64,000 bases of DNA from Variovorax sp. UMC13 (GTDB lineage Bacteria; Pseudomonadota; Gammaproteobacteria; Burkholderiales; Burkholderiaceae_C). Each line of letters opens with the position of its first letter. Position 1 is the first letter of the stretch. The notes under the pieces are model-generated. The model saw nothing but the letters and a program-made list of their open reading frames with translations. It did not search any database and was not told where the DNA came from. Positions 27,601-34,935 of the stretch are shown piece after piece. The stretch lies in NCBI RefSeq assembly GCF_014170375.1, contig NZ_LZZW01000002.1:38465-102464 (forward strand), read 5' to 3'. The position numbers were made by a program, and so were the translations under genes.

Positions 27601-29042
27601 GCCGCATCACCAGCTTCAACGCCACGGACAACACCGCCGGGTTCGGCTACGACGCCAATGGCAACCGAAGCAGCAGCATGCGGGTGCGCAATGGCCAGAC
27701 CACGGAGCGTGCCTACACCGCCGACACCGCGAGCAATCGCCTCAGCGGTTTTGCCCAGACTATCAATGGCGCGAGCAACACCAGCGTGGTCTATGGCTAC
27801 AACGCCAATGGCGATCTCGTGAGCGACGGCCTGCGCAGCTTCACCTACGACGCCGAGGGTCGTCTGGCCGCCGCCACGACGGGCGCCAGCGACACGAGCC
27901 CGACCACACGCTATGCCCACAACGCATTGGGCCAGCGCGTCTTCAAGACCGATCCGCTGTATCCGCCAGCGCAGGGCGATGAGAACGACCCGGGCTTCAT
28001 GCAGAGCCTTATGAATTTCTTCACGCGCCTGTGGAGTCCGGTCCAAGCGGACGCAGAGAAACTTGGCAGTGCCTATGTCTACGACGAGCAGGGGACACTG
28101 CTCTCGGAACTGGGCACCGGCGGCGCGAATGGCACAGATCGCGCGCAGTACATCTACCTCCCCACGGCCAATGGCCCCATGCCGATCGCGTTCATTGTCA
28201 ACGGCACGCCTTATGCGGTGTACAGCGACCACCTGAACACGCCACGCAAGTTGACCAATGCGGATGGGCTGCCCGTCTGGCAGTGGAATTACAGTGCGTT
28301 CGGCGAGGACAAGCCGACGATCTTGAAGAATCGGTTTGCGGACTTGGAAGTGAAGCCGAATCCGGGCATGACCGGGATGTCGGAGGTGAAGTTCAATCTG
28401 AGGTATCCGGGGCAGTATTACGACCAGGAGAGTGGGCTCAACTACAACTACTTCCGAAGCTACAACGCAACGACGGGGCGCTATAGCCAGGGCGACCCGA
28501 TTGGACTGGATGGCGGGTGGAATCGATTCGGATACGTGGATGGAAATCCGCTTGGCGCGGTCGATCCTGCAGGGTTGGCGGCGTGTATGGTCGAATTCCC
28601 AGACATGCCAATCGACACAGGCTTGGGCTTCAGCTCAACGAGCCTTGGAGGGCACGGTGGCGTGCTCGGCTATGGAAGTGATGGGGCCACTCGGTACTAC
28701 GAGTACGGGCGGTACCCGCCCAACGCATCGGGCGTGATAGGCGAGCGCTTGCCTGCTGACGACGGCAATTACCGGAGGCTTGGGGTTCCCAACCTTAAGA
28801 TGGGGCGAGATGGCGAGCCAACGCCAGCCTCCCTTGACGCCCTCAAGGGCGCCCTCTCTCGTGGCGCTGGAAAAGGCACGCCAGTAACATTGACGTGTAC
28901 GAAGGACGCGAACGAGAAAAAGGTCTACGACTACGCTGAACAGCTAGCGCGCAACAAGAGTCGACCGGCATACAGTTGGAAACCATGGTCGGCCAATCAA
29001 TGCAGAACGTTCGCGCGAGATGCGCTAGGAGCGAGCCGGTGA
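24621..29042 (+). CDS. Secreted RHS-repeat polymorphic toxin with variable C-terminal domain
   Basis: 1473-residue RHS-family protein. A Sec signal peptide (about residues 1-27, hydrophobic ALLIAGIGGAGSVRA) precedes a small Cys-containing domain and a DUF6531-like segment (GNPIAPVTGEKIERIQDL, about 116-133). Many YD/RHS repeats follow (YDAxGRL, YDANG), forming the shell expected to enclose a toxin. The core ends with NYNYFRSYNATTGRYSQGDPIGL and DPAGL near residue 1319, after which about 154 residues are unrelated to RHS repeats: the tip domain. That tip has H1345 in GGHGGV and C1461 in NQCRTFA. There is no PAAR domain, and no VgrG gene is nearby, so type VI delivery is not supported. The stop overlaps the small downstream membrane protein (GTGA). 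Confidence 0.9.
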   Translation: MNRQFYRACIALLIAGIGGAGSVRAQQVLYATSPTRLTGVPYFEGPTAQAVCSALANSQGLNALGTVEAQGKGDYAICVVQIVDSKGVARPSPFGHAVLINSPDVDPPEDKSCQAGAQFGNPIAPVTGEKIERIQDLLDPGAYPLAFERIYRSNRPARSAANNGPVNVSGFGGGWTHNHATFLMATAANSPATASVQTPWGPVRAFTQAAPGGAWQAMDHADTLTDSGSTWTYRRADDDVTQVFAKSGLLLSESTRDGHVTAYAYVGDRLTSVTGPTGRVLNLSYDGSNRLSSVGAPGARSVQYGYDTQGRLVSGTRGDGTTEQYVYGNATFAQLLTGKLDELGNASTFTYDAQGRALSSEKPGGVDRYAIDYSDVGTTNASVTGPIGTPVTYLYSKKAKQLAVMLATAPSSTGGNDAFQRTQNANGLIDRETDFKGVRTDYIWDTARRLPTSVTRAAGTADATETKTQWHANFALPVLVTQAGRTTAYTYDAQGRLLSRLVTDTSASPNTSRTWSWSYDANGLVETATQPNGAVTHYSYDSAGNALSATNALGHAIHYVWDSGNRLTSQADPNGLVTAFTWDARDRLLTRTTGSGALAQTTTYTYNLTGTLATAALPNGLQWSFSYDAASRLIGWSNNRGEQGAYTLDAMGNRVSEQIGKTGGAVAYSLARTVNGINRVTGVTQGQNQSTSFSYDANGEPTGFTNGLNQRTSYMLDGLRRVKTVTDAANASASLAYNALGAVTQASDFKGVTTTYGRDAAGNATAENSADQGGLSTQYDALGLPSQLIDALGQATTITRDALGRLTSLAFADGKTSTLRYDLTPSSRGYLSEIVDRSGVTEYTRDTFGRVTLKTQTLVNGSVQQLSYGYNANGTLASIGYPGGATLTHVYDATGRLSGLNWNGSPLVSGIAWNPMGKPVAWTWAFASPAMVASRSYDTAGRMTTTDFSSYVYDAAGRITSLTQGLYGPADADPAHNTIAAADLTWAVGYDNVGRITSFNATDNTAGFGYDANGNRSSSMRVRNGQTTERAYTADTASNRLSGFAQTINGASNTSVVYGYNANGDLVSDGLRSFTYDAEGRLAAATTGASDTSPTTRYAHNALGQRVFKTDPLYPPAQGDENDPGFMQSLMNFFTRLWSPVQADAEKLGSAYVYDEQGTLLSELGTGGANGTDRAQYIYLPTANGPMPIAFIVNGTPYAVYSDHLNTPRKLTNADGLPVWQWNYSAFGEDKPTILKNRFADLEVKPNPGMTGMSEVKFNLRYPGQYYDQESGLNYNYFRSYNATTGRYSQGDPIGLDGGWNRFGYVDGNPLGAVDPAGLAACMVEFPDMPIDTGLGFSSTSLGGHGGVLGYGSDGATRYYEYGRYPPNASGVIGERLPADDGNYRRLGVPNLKMGRDGEPTPASLDALKGALSRGAGKGTPVTLTCTKDANEKKVYDYAEQLARNKSRPAYSWKPWSANQCRTFARDALGASR

Positions 29043-29386
29043 TTGAGAAAACCCCACTTCGCATGACCCTTCTGGTTGGCGCCTTGGTTACGTCGCTTCT
29101 CGCCTGCGGGATATTTGCCTATCTGTGGATCGATCGATCAGTGACGCTCAGCTATGCCGAGGCTGGGAGCCGCTCAACTGAGCAGGCGCGGGATTTAGCG
29201 TTCGCACTGCTTGCGCACGAGTGGTCTGGCCTTTCTGAAGACGAAGTCCTGAAGCGGCTTAACGCCGAGACTGCGCGGCGCCCGCAAGACAAGATTCTTG
29301 TGAAGCACGAACCACTCGATCACGTCATCTGGTTCGATAGCATCCGATTTGAATTCCAAACTGACCGACTTGCGAAAATACGCTAG
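29039..29386 (+). CDS. Probable RHS immunity protein, single-pass membrane
   Basis: 115-residue protein starting at a GTG that overlaps the RHS stop (GTGA, 29039-29042), with AGGAG about 9 bases upstream. One transmembrane helix, about residues 9-31 (LLVGALVTSLLACGIFAYLWI), is followed by a small soluble domain of about 80 residues with LSYAEAGSRS, EWSGLSEDEVLKRL and HVIWFDSIRFEF. The size, coupling, position directly after the toxin tip and AT-richer codon use are those of a cognate immunity gene. The membrane anchor implies protection in the periplasm or at the membrane. It recalls the Imm58 class, but this is from memory and not verified. Confidence 0.7.
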   Translation: MIEKTPLRMTLLVGALVTSLLACGIFAYLWIDRSVTLSYAEAGSRSTEQARDLAFALLAHEWSGLSEDEVLKRLNAETARRPQDKILVKHEPLDHVIWFDSIRFEFQTDRLAKIR

Positions 29387-29458
29387 TTCGCGCGGGCTTG
29401 AGGCTGCCCGTTCGGCGTATGCGGCGGGCTGTCCGAGCGATCCCGGCGTGAACCGACC

Positions 29459-30364
29459 CTAGTCCCGGTCCGGGTACCAGCGCCCCAGCAGCCGCGCCAG
29501 CGCGCGTACGCGCTGCGTGTCGCGGCCCCAGCGGCGGCTCGCGGGCAGTTTGCGCAGCCAGCGCATGCGGCGCGAGGCCTCGGCGATGCGCTGGCGCACC
29601 GCTTCGCTGGCGCCAGTCTGCTGCATTGCGTGCCAGTGCTCGCCCGCGGCCTGCGGCGCGGCGGCGCGCACCAGCATGGCGGTGGAGTGCAGGTAGCTGA
29701 GCCAGTCGCGCACCTGGCAGTCGACCAGGTCCAGGGTCTCGCCCGGGTCGTCCTCGAAGTCGATGTAGCCGATCACGCCGTCGGGACACTGCACCAGGTT
29801 GCGGTCGAAGGCCTGGCTCAGGTAGGCGCCGCGCGCATGCACCGCGGCGATGGCTTCCAGCCCCTCGCGCCAGACGGCCAGCAGCGCCGCCGGGCCGGCC
29901 GCCGCCGCCTGCTCGATGCGTTCCTGCACCGTCACGGTGGCATGGCTCTGGCCCAGGTCGGACAGCAGCAGGCCGCCCGCTTCCTGCGCCAGCACCACCG
30001 GCACGCGCAGCCCGGCCGCGCCCAGTTGGCGCAGGCGCCGGGCCTCGATGGCCACGGCCGCCTCGCCGCCCGGGTTGGGCACGGGTTTGATGATGTCCAG
30101 CCGCAGCGCGTGGGCGAACAGCGCCATCACGCGGTAGCCCCACTTGCCGTGCCGCGGGCCGGCCTTCTTGAGCCACACGCGCTCCTGGCCCAGCCGGTGG
30201 CTGGCGACGGTGTCGGCCTGCCGCGGCAGCGTGCTGCGCAGGAATTCGGCGTAGCCGTCGCGTGGCGTGTCCTGAGCGGTGAGCGGGGCCGGTGCGGAGG
30301 CCGCGCCCTTGCGCATCTGCACGCGCGTCGATGTGCTGCCGCGGCCGCGATGCAAGGGGTTCAT
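29459..30364 (-). CDS. Kinase-fold protein (WaaP/BUD32-like)
   Basis: 301-residue protein with features of the small protein-kinase-like fold seen in lipopolysaccharide kinases and BUD32. Around residues 200-230 it has HARGAYLSQAFDRNLV, an H...RN catalytic-loop-like segment, then GYIDFEDDP, equivalent to the metal-binding DFG. A glycine loop is not obvious. The substrate is unknown. Its start overlaps the stop of the FMN glutamate synthase-like gene (ATGA at 30361-30364), so the two are cotranslated. The first ~45 residues are Ala/Pro-rich and may be disordered. Confidence 0.65.
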   Translation of the reverse strand: MNPLHRGRGSTSTRVQMRKGAASAPAPLTAQDTPRDGYAEFLRSTLPRQADTVASHRLGQERVWLKKAGPRHGKWGYRVMALFAHALRLDIIKPVPNPGGEAAVAIEARRLRQLGAAGLRVPVVLAQEAGGLLLSDLGQSHATVTVQERIEQAAAAGPAALLAVWREGLEAIAAVHARGAYLSQAFDRNLVQCPDGVIGYIDFEDDPGETLDLVDCQVRDWLSYLHSTAMLVRAAAPQAAGEHWHAMQQTGASEAVRQRIAEASRRMRWLRKLPASRRWGRDTQRVRALARLLGRWYPDRD

Positions 30365-32112
30365 GCGGCGAGGGCCTGGTCCTGGGGCTCGGGCATGTCC
30401 TGGGCCATGGGCTGGAAGCTCTGTGCGCTGGCCAGCGGCCAGTACATGCGGAACACCGTGTGCTGCTGGTCCAGCGGACCGAGCAGCGCGCCGGGCTGCA
30501 CCTGCATCACCAGGTTGCTCAGCAGGCGGACCTCGGTGTCGGAGATGCGGCGCACGATGTGGTGGGCGGTGATCTGCTGCGGATGGTCCAGGCCCGCGGC
30601 CTGCACCAGTTCCTGCAGCGCATGCAGCGTGCTGCGATGGAAGTTGCGCACCCGCTCGGCCTTGGCCGGCACCACCAGCGCCTGCTGGCGCACCGGGTCC
30701 TGGGTGGTCACGCCGGTCGGGCAGTGGCCGGTGTGGCAGCTCTGGGCCTGGATGCAGCCCAGCGCGAGCATGAAGCCGCGGCCTGCGTTGCACCAGTCGG
30801 CGCCCAGCGCCATCATGCGCGCCAGGTCGAAGGCGGTGATCACCTTGCCCGCGCAGCCGACCTTGACGCGGCTGCGCAGGCCCACGCCCACCAGCGTGTT
30901 GTGCACCAGCAGCAGGCCTTCCTGCAGCGGCGCGCCCACGTGGTCGCTGAACTCCACCGGGGCCGCACCGGTGCCGCCCTCGGCCCCGTCGACCACGATG
31001 AAGTCGGGCGTGATGCCGGTCTCGAGCATGGCCTTGACGATCGCGAACCACTCCCACGGGTGGCCCAGGCAGAACTTGAAGCCGGTGGGCTTGCCGCCCG
31101 ACAGCTCGCGCAGCCGGGCGATGAAATGCATCATCTCGGTCGGCGTGGAGAAGGCGCCGTGCGAGGAGGGCGAGATGCAGTCGACGCCGATCGGCACGCC
31201 GCGCGCGGCCGCGATCTCGGCCGTGACCTTGGGGGCCGGCAGCACGCCGCCGTGGCCGGGCTTGGCGCCCTGGCTCAGCTTGATCTCGATCATCTTCACC
31301 TGCGGGTCGCGCGCGTTGACGATGAAGCGCTCCTCGCTGAAGCTGCCGTCGTCGTTGCGGCAGCCGAAGTAGCCCGAGCCGATCTCCCAGATCAGGTCGC
31401 CGCCGTGCACCCGGTGGTGCTGCGAGATCGAGCCCTCGCCGGTGTCGTGCGCGAAGCCGCCCATCTTGGCGCCCTGGTTGAGCGCCAGAATCGCATTGGC
31501 CGACAGCGCGCCGAAGCTCATGGCCGAGATGTTGAACACGCTGGCGCTGTAGGGCTGGGTGCAGGTGAAGCCCGAGGGCGTGGCCGGGTTGGGCGTGCCA
31601 CCGATCACGATGCGGAAGTCGTGGTCGGCCAGCTGCGTGGGCTGCATCGAATGGTTGATCCACTCGTAGCCCGAGAGCGTGACGTTGAGCTGGGTGCCGA
31701 AGGGCCGGTTGTCGGGCTCGCCCTTGGCGCGCTGGTAGACCAGCGAACGCTGTGCGCGCGAGAAGGGCGCGGCTTCGCTGTCGCTCTCGATGAAGTACTG
31801 GCGCATCTCCGGCCGGATGAATTCCAGCAGGAAGCGCAGGTGGCCGATCACCGGGTAGTTGCGCAGGATCGCATGCCGCTCCTGGCGCAGGTCGTGCACG
31901 CCCACGCCGGTGAGCGTGGCGAACACGGCCAGCGCGAGCCAGGCCGTCCAGGCCTGCGGCAGCAGGACCGCGGCGACGACACTGGCGACAAGGCCTGCCA
32001 CGCACAGCGCAAAGGCGCTGTAACGGGCTGGAAAGAAGGAAAACGTGGGGGATGAAATGATGTCTCTCCGGGAGCCTGCTGCATCATAGAGGGCTCTATC
32101 CGGCCTTTTCAT
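30361..32112 (-). CDS. FMN-binding glutamate synthase family protein
   Basis: 583-residue protein with an N-terminal membrane segment pair (about residues 35-80) and a C-terminal domain of the glutamate synthase large-subunit FMN/Fe-S type. Key parts: ISAMSFGALSANAI, GAEGGTGAAPVEFSDHVG, VGCAGKVITAFD and a Cys cluster SCHTGHCPTGV for a 3Fe-4S centre. It lacks the amidotransferase domain of true GltB, so the reaction is uncertain. The start is uncertain too: ATG at 32112 overlaps the divergent UPF0149 start by two bases, leaving no room for separate promoters; a start some 30 codons further in is plausible. Confidence 0.85.
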   Translation of the reverse strand: MKRPDRALYDAAGSRRDIISSPTFSFFPARYSAFALCVAGLVASVVAAVLLPQAWTAWLALAVFATLTGVGVHDLRQERHAILRNYPVIGHLRFLLEFIRPEMRQYFIESDSEAAPFSRAQRSLVYQRAKGEPDNRPFGTQLNVTLSGYEWINHSMQPTQLADHDFRIVIGGTPNPATPSGFTCTQPYSASVFNISAMSFGALSANAILALNQGAKMGGFAHDTGEGSISQHHRVHGGDLIWEIGSGYFGCRNDDGSFSEERFIVNARDPQVKMIEIKLSQGAKPGHGGVLPAPKVTAEIAAARGVPIGVDCISPSSHGAFSTPTEMMHFIARLRELSGGKPTGFKFCLGHPWEWFAIVKAMLETGITPDFIVVDGAEGGTGAAPVEFSDHVGAPLQEGLLLVHNTLVGVGLRSRVKVGCAGKVITAFDLARMMALGADWCNAGRGFMLALGCIQAQSCHTGHCPTGVTTQDPVRQQALVVPAKAERVRNFHRSTLHALQELVQAAGLDHPQQITAHHIVRRISDTEVRLLSNLVMQVQPGALLGPLDQQHTVFRMYWPLASAQSFQPMAQDMPEPQDQALAA

Positions 32113-32926
32113 GACCACGACACCCGATACCCCCGCTTCCCCGCCCTCCGACGACACCCCTGCGACCTCGGTCACCCCGAGCGCAGAAAAGGCCCTCGGC
32201 CCCGAAGATTTCGACCTGCTCGACACCCTGCTCGACGCGATGCGCGAGAAGGACGACGAGATCCCGCAGTGGGAATTCTGCGAAGGCTTCCTGGCCGCGC
32301 TGGTCTGCTCGCGCCGCGCCATCCCGCCCTCGGAGTACTGGCCCGTGCTGCTGGGCGACAGCTTCGTCGCCGCGCAGCAGATGGAATTCGTCTGGCACTG
32401 GAAACGCCGCTGGCGCGAGGTCGAGCAGGCGCTCGACGCCGACGTCGAGGCGCTCGACGACGACCGCAGCTACCAGCCCGAGGTGCTCGACACCCGCGGC
32501 GCCATCGCCTCGTTGCCCGAGGAGGAGCGCGAGGAAGTGGCCGGCGAGGCGATTCCCTCCTTCGCCCAGGTCTATGCGCTGGGCTTCATGTTTGCGGTCG
32601 AGAACTGGCCCGAGGACTGGGCCGCGCCGCGCGACAAGGAAGCCGCGGGCATGCTCGACGACGCGCTCCATGCCATCGTCGCGCTGACCGAGGACGACAC
32701 CGGCAAGCCCGAGCTCTCGATGTTCAGCGAGGACGGCCCGCCCAGCGTGAGCCAGCGCCGGCTCGACGAGTTCGGCGAGGCCATCTGGGCCGTCTACGAC
32801 CTGCGCCAGCTCTGGAAGAGCATGGGCCCGCGCGTCGAGACGGTGCGCAAGGAAGCCACGCCGGGGCGCAACGACCTGTGCCCTTGCGGCAGCGGGAAGA
32901 AGTTCAAGAAGTGCCACGGGGCCTGA
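32111..32926 (+). CDS. YecA/UPF0149 family protein with C-terminal SEC-C zinc motif
   Basis: 271-residue cytoplasmic protein. The central part (FCEGFLAALVCSRRAIPPSEYWPVLLGD) is UPF0149/YecA-like. The C-terminus ends in a SEC-C zinc-binding motif, CPCGSGKKFKKCHG, as found at the end of SecA. The first ~28 residues are Thr/Ser/Pro-rich and likely disordered. The function of the family is poorly defined; a link to protein export or ribosome-associated handling has been suggested by the SEC-C motif. It diverges from the FMN glutamate synthase-like gene. Confidence 0.85.
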   Translation: MTTTPDTPASPPSDDTPATSVTPSAEKALGPEDFDLLDTLLDAMREKDDEIPQWEFCEGFLAALVCSRRAIPPSEYWPVLLGDSFVAAQQMEFVWHWKRRWREVEQALDADVEALDDDRSYQPEVLDTRGAIASLPEEEREEVAGEAIPSFAQVYALGFMFAVENWPEDWAAPRDKEAAGMLDDALHAIVALTEDDTGKPELSMFSEDGPPSVSQRRLDEFGEAIWAVYDLRQLWKSMGPRVETVRKEATPGRNDLCPCGSGKKFKKCHGA

Positions 32927-32950
32927 GGGCCTGAGGCGCACGCTCGACGT

Positions 32951-32985
32951 GCGAACGAAGCGGCCGCGATGGCCGGTTCGTTCGC
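32951..32985. terminator. Hairpin between convergent UPF0149 and GNAT genes
   Basis: Inverted repeat GCGAACGAA (32951-32959) with TTCGTTCGC (32977-32985), extended after one mismatch by CGGCC/GGCCG around a GCGAT loop. It lies in the 64-bp gap between two convergent genes, so it could stop transcription from both sides. No long T tract follows. Confidence 0.55.
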
Positions 32986-32990
32986 CGTGC

Positions 32991-33299
32991 TCAGATCTTG
33001 AACGCGCGCTGGATGTCCGGCCGCACCAGGTCCGCGTAGTCGCGGTGCTTGCGGATGTAGCCCGCGATGAACTGGTACACCGGGATCACGTGCCTGCCCT
33101 CGCTGCGCGCGGCGTCGAGCACGTGCTTCGCGAGCGCCGAGCCTACGCCCTTGCCTTCGTTCTCCGGCAGCACCTCGGTGTGCGTGAACATGATGGCGTC
33201 GGTCAGCAGGTTGTATTCGCAGTAGCCGGCCAGCGCGTCGCCGGCGAAGGCCTCGTAGCGGTGCCGTTCGGCGTTGTTGGTGATGCGGATGTCGGCCAT
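32991..33299 (-). CDS. Small GNAT-fold N-acetyltransferase (YidJ/COG2388 type)
   Basis: 102-residue minimal GNAT protein. It contains FTHTEVLPENEGKGVGSALAKHVLDAAR, covering the acetyl-CoA pyrophosphate loop (GKGVGSAL), and VIPVYQFIAGYIRKHRDY near the end. These are hallmarks of the COG2388 predicted acetyltransferases; substrate unknown. It lies 19 bp downstream of the NTF2-like gene in the same direction and probably belongs to the pncC transcript. Confidence 0.83.
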   Translation of the reverse strand: MADIRITNNAERHRYEAFAGDALAGYCEYNLLTDAIMFTHTEVLPENEGKGVGSALAKHVLDAARSEGRHVIPVYQFIAGYIRKHRDYADLVRPDIQRAFKI

Positions 33300-33318
33300 G
33301 GGATGCGGCTCCAGGAAA

Positions 33319-33810
33319 TCAGGGTTGGCGGGCCAGGAAGGCCTTGAGGTTGGCGGCCGCGGTGCCGCGCACCTTGCGGCGCAGGCTCGGCGACCAGCCC
33401 AGCAGCAGGCCCGGCAGGCCCAGCGCCTGGCGGGCCCAGGTCCAGAAGGGGAAGCTGTCGCGATGCGTCGCGATCAGGCCTTCGGGCGTGAAGGTGAAGC
33501 GCGCATCGATGGCGTTGTCCACGGTGCGGCCGGTGGCGCTGAACAGGTAGTGCGCGTCCCAGTGGGCCTGGCCCTTGGTGGCGTCGGCCTTCACGTCGCG
33601 GTAGCTGAGCTTCCAGACGTGCGCGCCCTTGGCCTTGGTGCCGCTGCACAGCAGCTTCCACATGCCGCTGATCTCGCGCGTGCCGCGCAGGTCGAACACT
33701 TCGTCCTTGAAGGTGGCGTCGGGCGCATAGCAGGCGGCCATGGTGTCGGCGTCGAGCTGGGCGAAGGCGTCGTAGAAGCGGCGGATCGTCTGTTCGGGTG
33801 TGGTGGTCAT
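33319..33810 (-). CDS. SnoaL/NTF2-like fold protein
   Basis: 163-residue NTF2-like (SnoaL) alpha+beta cone protein. The opening TPEQTIRRFYDAFAQLDADTMAACYAPDATFKDEVFDLRG is characteristic, followed by HWDAHYLFSATGRTVDN. Family members are enzymes or ligand binders; this one cannot be assigned. The final ~35 residues (LGWSPSLRRKVRGTAAANLKAFL) are a basic tail. Its ATG overlaps the pncC stop (ATGA at 33807-33810), so it is coupled to pncC. Confidence 0.82.
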   Translation of the reverse strand: MTTTPEQTIRRFYDAFAQLDADTMAACYAPDATFKDEVFDLRGTREISGMWKLLCSGTKAKGAHVWKLSYRDVKADATKGQAHWDAHYLFSATGRTVDNAIDARFTFTPEGLIATHRDSFPFWTWARQALGLPGLLLGWSPSLRRKVRGTAAANLKAFLARQP

Positions 33811-34319
33811 GGTGCGGGAGGAGGGGCGTCGGCCAGGAGCAGGGCCAGCGTCTGCAGGGCATGGTGGGCGGTGGCGGCGCGCACGGCGGCGCGGTCGCCG
33901 TCGAAGCGGCGGCGCTCGCTGCGCAGCACGCCGTCGACCGACCAGCCGAACCACACGGTGCCCACCGGCTTGTCGGGCGTGCCGCCGGTCGGGCCGGCCA
34001 CGCCGGTGACGGCCAGCGACACCTGGGCGTGCGCATGCGCGACCGCGCCTGCGGCCATCGCGCGCACCACGGGTTCGCTGACCGCGCCGTGCGCTTCGAT
34101 CAGCGCCGTGTCGACGCCGATCGATTCGTGCTTGGCGGCGTTGGAATAGGTGACGAAGCCACGCTCGAACCAGACGCTGGAGCCGGAGAGTTCGGTACAC
34201 GCCGCGGCGATGAGTCCGCCGGTGCAGCTCTCGGCCGTGGCCAGCATCCAGCCGCGGCGCTGCAGCAGTGCGGCGACTTCGGCGGCCAGGGCGGGCAGGG
34301 TGGAATAGGCGTCGTTCAT
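33807..34319 (-). CDS. pncC: Nicotinamide-nucleotide amidase PncC (CinA C-terminal domain)
   Basis: 170-residue stand-alone CinA C-terminal domain, the NMN deamidase that converts nicotinamide mononucleotide to nicotinic acid mononucleotide in pyridine-nucleotide salvage. Family motifs: LATAESCTGGLIAA, FVTYSNAAK, and VTGVAGPTGGTPDKPVGTVW. It lies 34 bp after pgpA, as is common in betaproteobacteria, and is coupled to the NTF2-like gene after it. Confidence 0.9.
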   Translation of the reverse strand: MNDAYSTLPALAAEVAALLQRRGWMLATAESCTGGLIAAACTELSGSSVWFERGFVTYSNAAKHESIGVDTALIEAHGAVSEPVVRAMAAGAVAHAHAQVSLAVTGVAGPTGGTPDKPVGTVWFGWSVDGVLRSERRRFDGDRAAVRAATAHHALQTLALLLADAPPPAP

Positions 34320-34353
34320 GGGCGGCGAGTATGCAATGCGCGCGTGACCCGGG

Positions 34354-34935
34354 TCACCAGGCGCGCCACAGCGCGATCACCACCAGCGTGCAGAAGGCGG
34401 CCACCAGGTCGTCGAAGATGATGCCGAAGCCGGCCAGGCTCCAGCGCATGGTCTGGGGCGTGGCGTTCTTCTGCTTGCACAGCGCGTCGGCCCAGCCCAC
34501 CGGGCCGCGCTTGACGGCGTCGAACACGCGGAACAGCGCGAAGGCCGCGAACTGGCCCCAGAAGCCGGCCGGCGTGACCAGCCAGAGGATCAGCCAGAAG
34601 GCCACCACCTCGTCCCACACCACCGCGCTTGGGTCGGCCACGTTCATGTGGCGCGCGGTCACGGTGCAGGCCCACCAGCCGATCGGCAGCGAGGCCAGGA
34701 TCACCCAGCCGATGGTGGCGGGCGAGAGCCAGAGCTGCATCACGAGGAAGGCGACCCAGGCCCAAAGTGTGCCCACGGTGCCCGGCGCCCAGCGGGGCAG
34801 GCCCGAGCCGAAGCCCAGCGCGATGACGTGCGCGGGGTGCGAGAGCATGAAACGGAAGCTCGCGCGGACCGGCGCGGTGGCGGGCGGGGCGGGGAAGGGG
34901 GTCGGCATGGCGCCGGATTCGGGTGCGGTGGACAT
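34354..34935 (-). CDS. pgpA: Phosphatidylglycerophosphatase A
   Basis: 193-residue inner-membrane lipid phosphatase that removes the phosphate from phosphatidylglycerophosphate to give phosphatidylglycerol. PgpA motifs: GFGSGLPRWAPGTVGTLWA, VWDEVVAFWLILW, FRVFDAVKRGP and the C-terminal IIFDDLVAAF. The start ATG at 34935 overlaps the regulator stop by one base (TGATG). An ATG nine codons in is an alternative. In related genomes thiL is usually directly upstream; here about 3 kb of other genes separate them. Confidence 0.9.
   Translation of the reverse strand: MSTAPESGAMPTPFPAPPATAPVRASFRFMLSHPAHVIALGFGSGLPRWAPGTVGTLWAWVAFLVMQLWLSPATIGWVILASLPIGWWACTVTARHMNVADPSAVVWDEVVAFWLILWLVTPAGFWGQFAAFALFRVFDAVKRGPVGWADALCKQKNATPQTMRWSLAGFGIIFDDLVAAFCTLVVIALWRAW

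Noticed and set aside
26142..28232. Open frame of about 696 codons antisense to the RHS gene.
   Set aside because: It mirrors the repeated RHS codons on the other strand and contains only Val/Gly/Arg-rich repeats without a domain.
24621..29042. Assigning the RHS protein to a type VI secretion system.
   Set aside because: There is no PAAR domain, VgrG or other type VI gene in the window, and the protein has a Sec signal peptide.
24157..29458. Searching the RHS flanks for attachment sites, direct repeats, tRNA or transposase.
   Set aside because: None could be recognised by eye, so the region is not called a defined mobile element.
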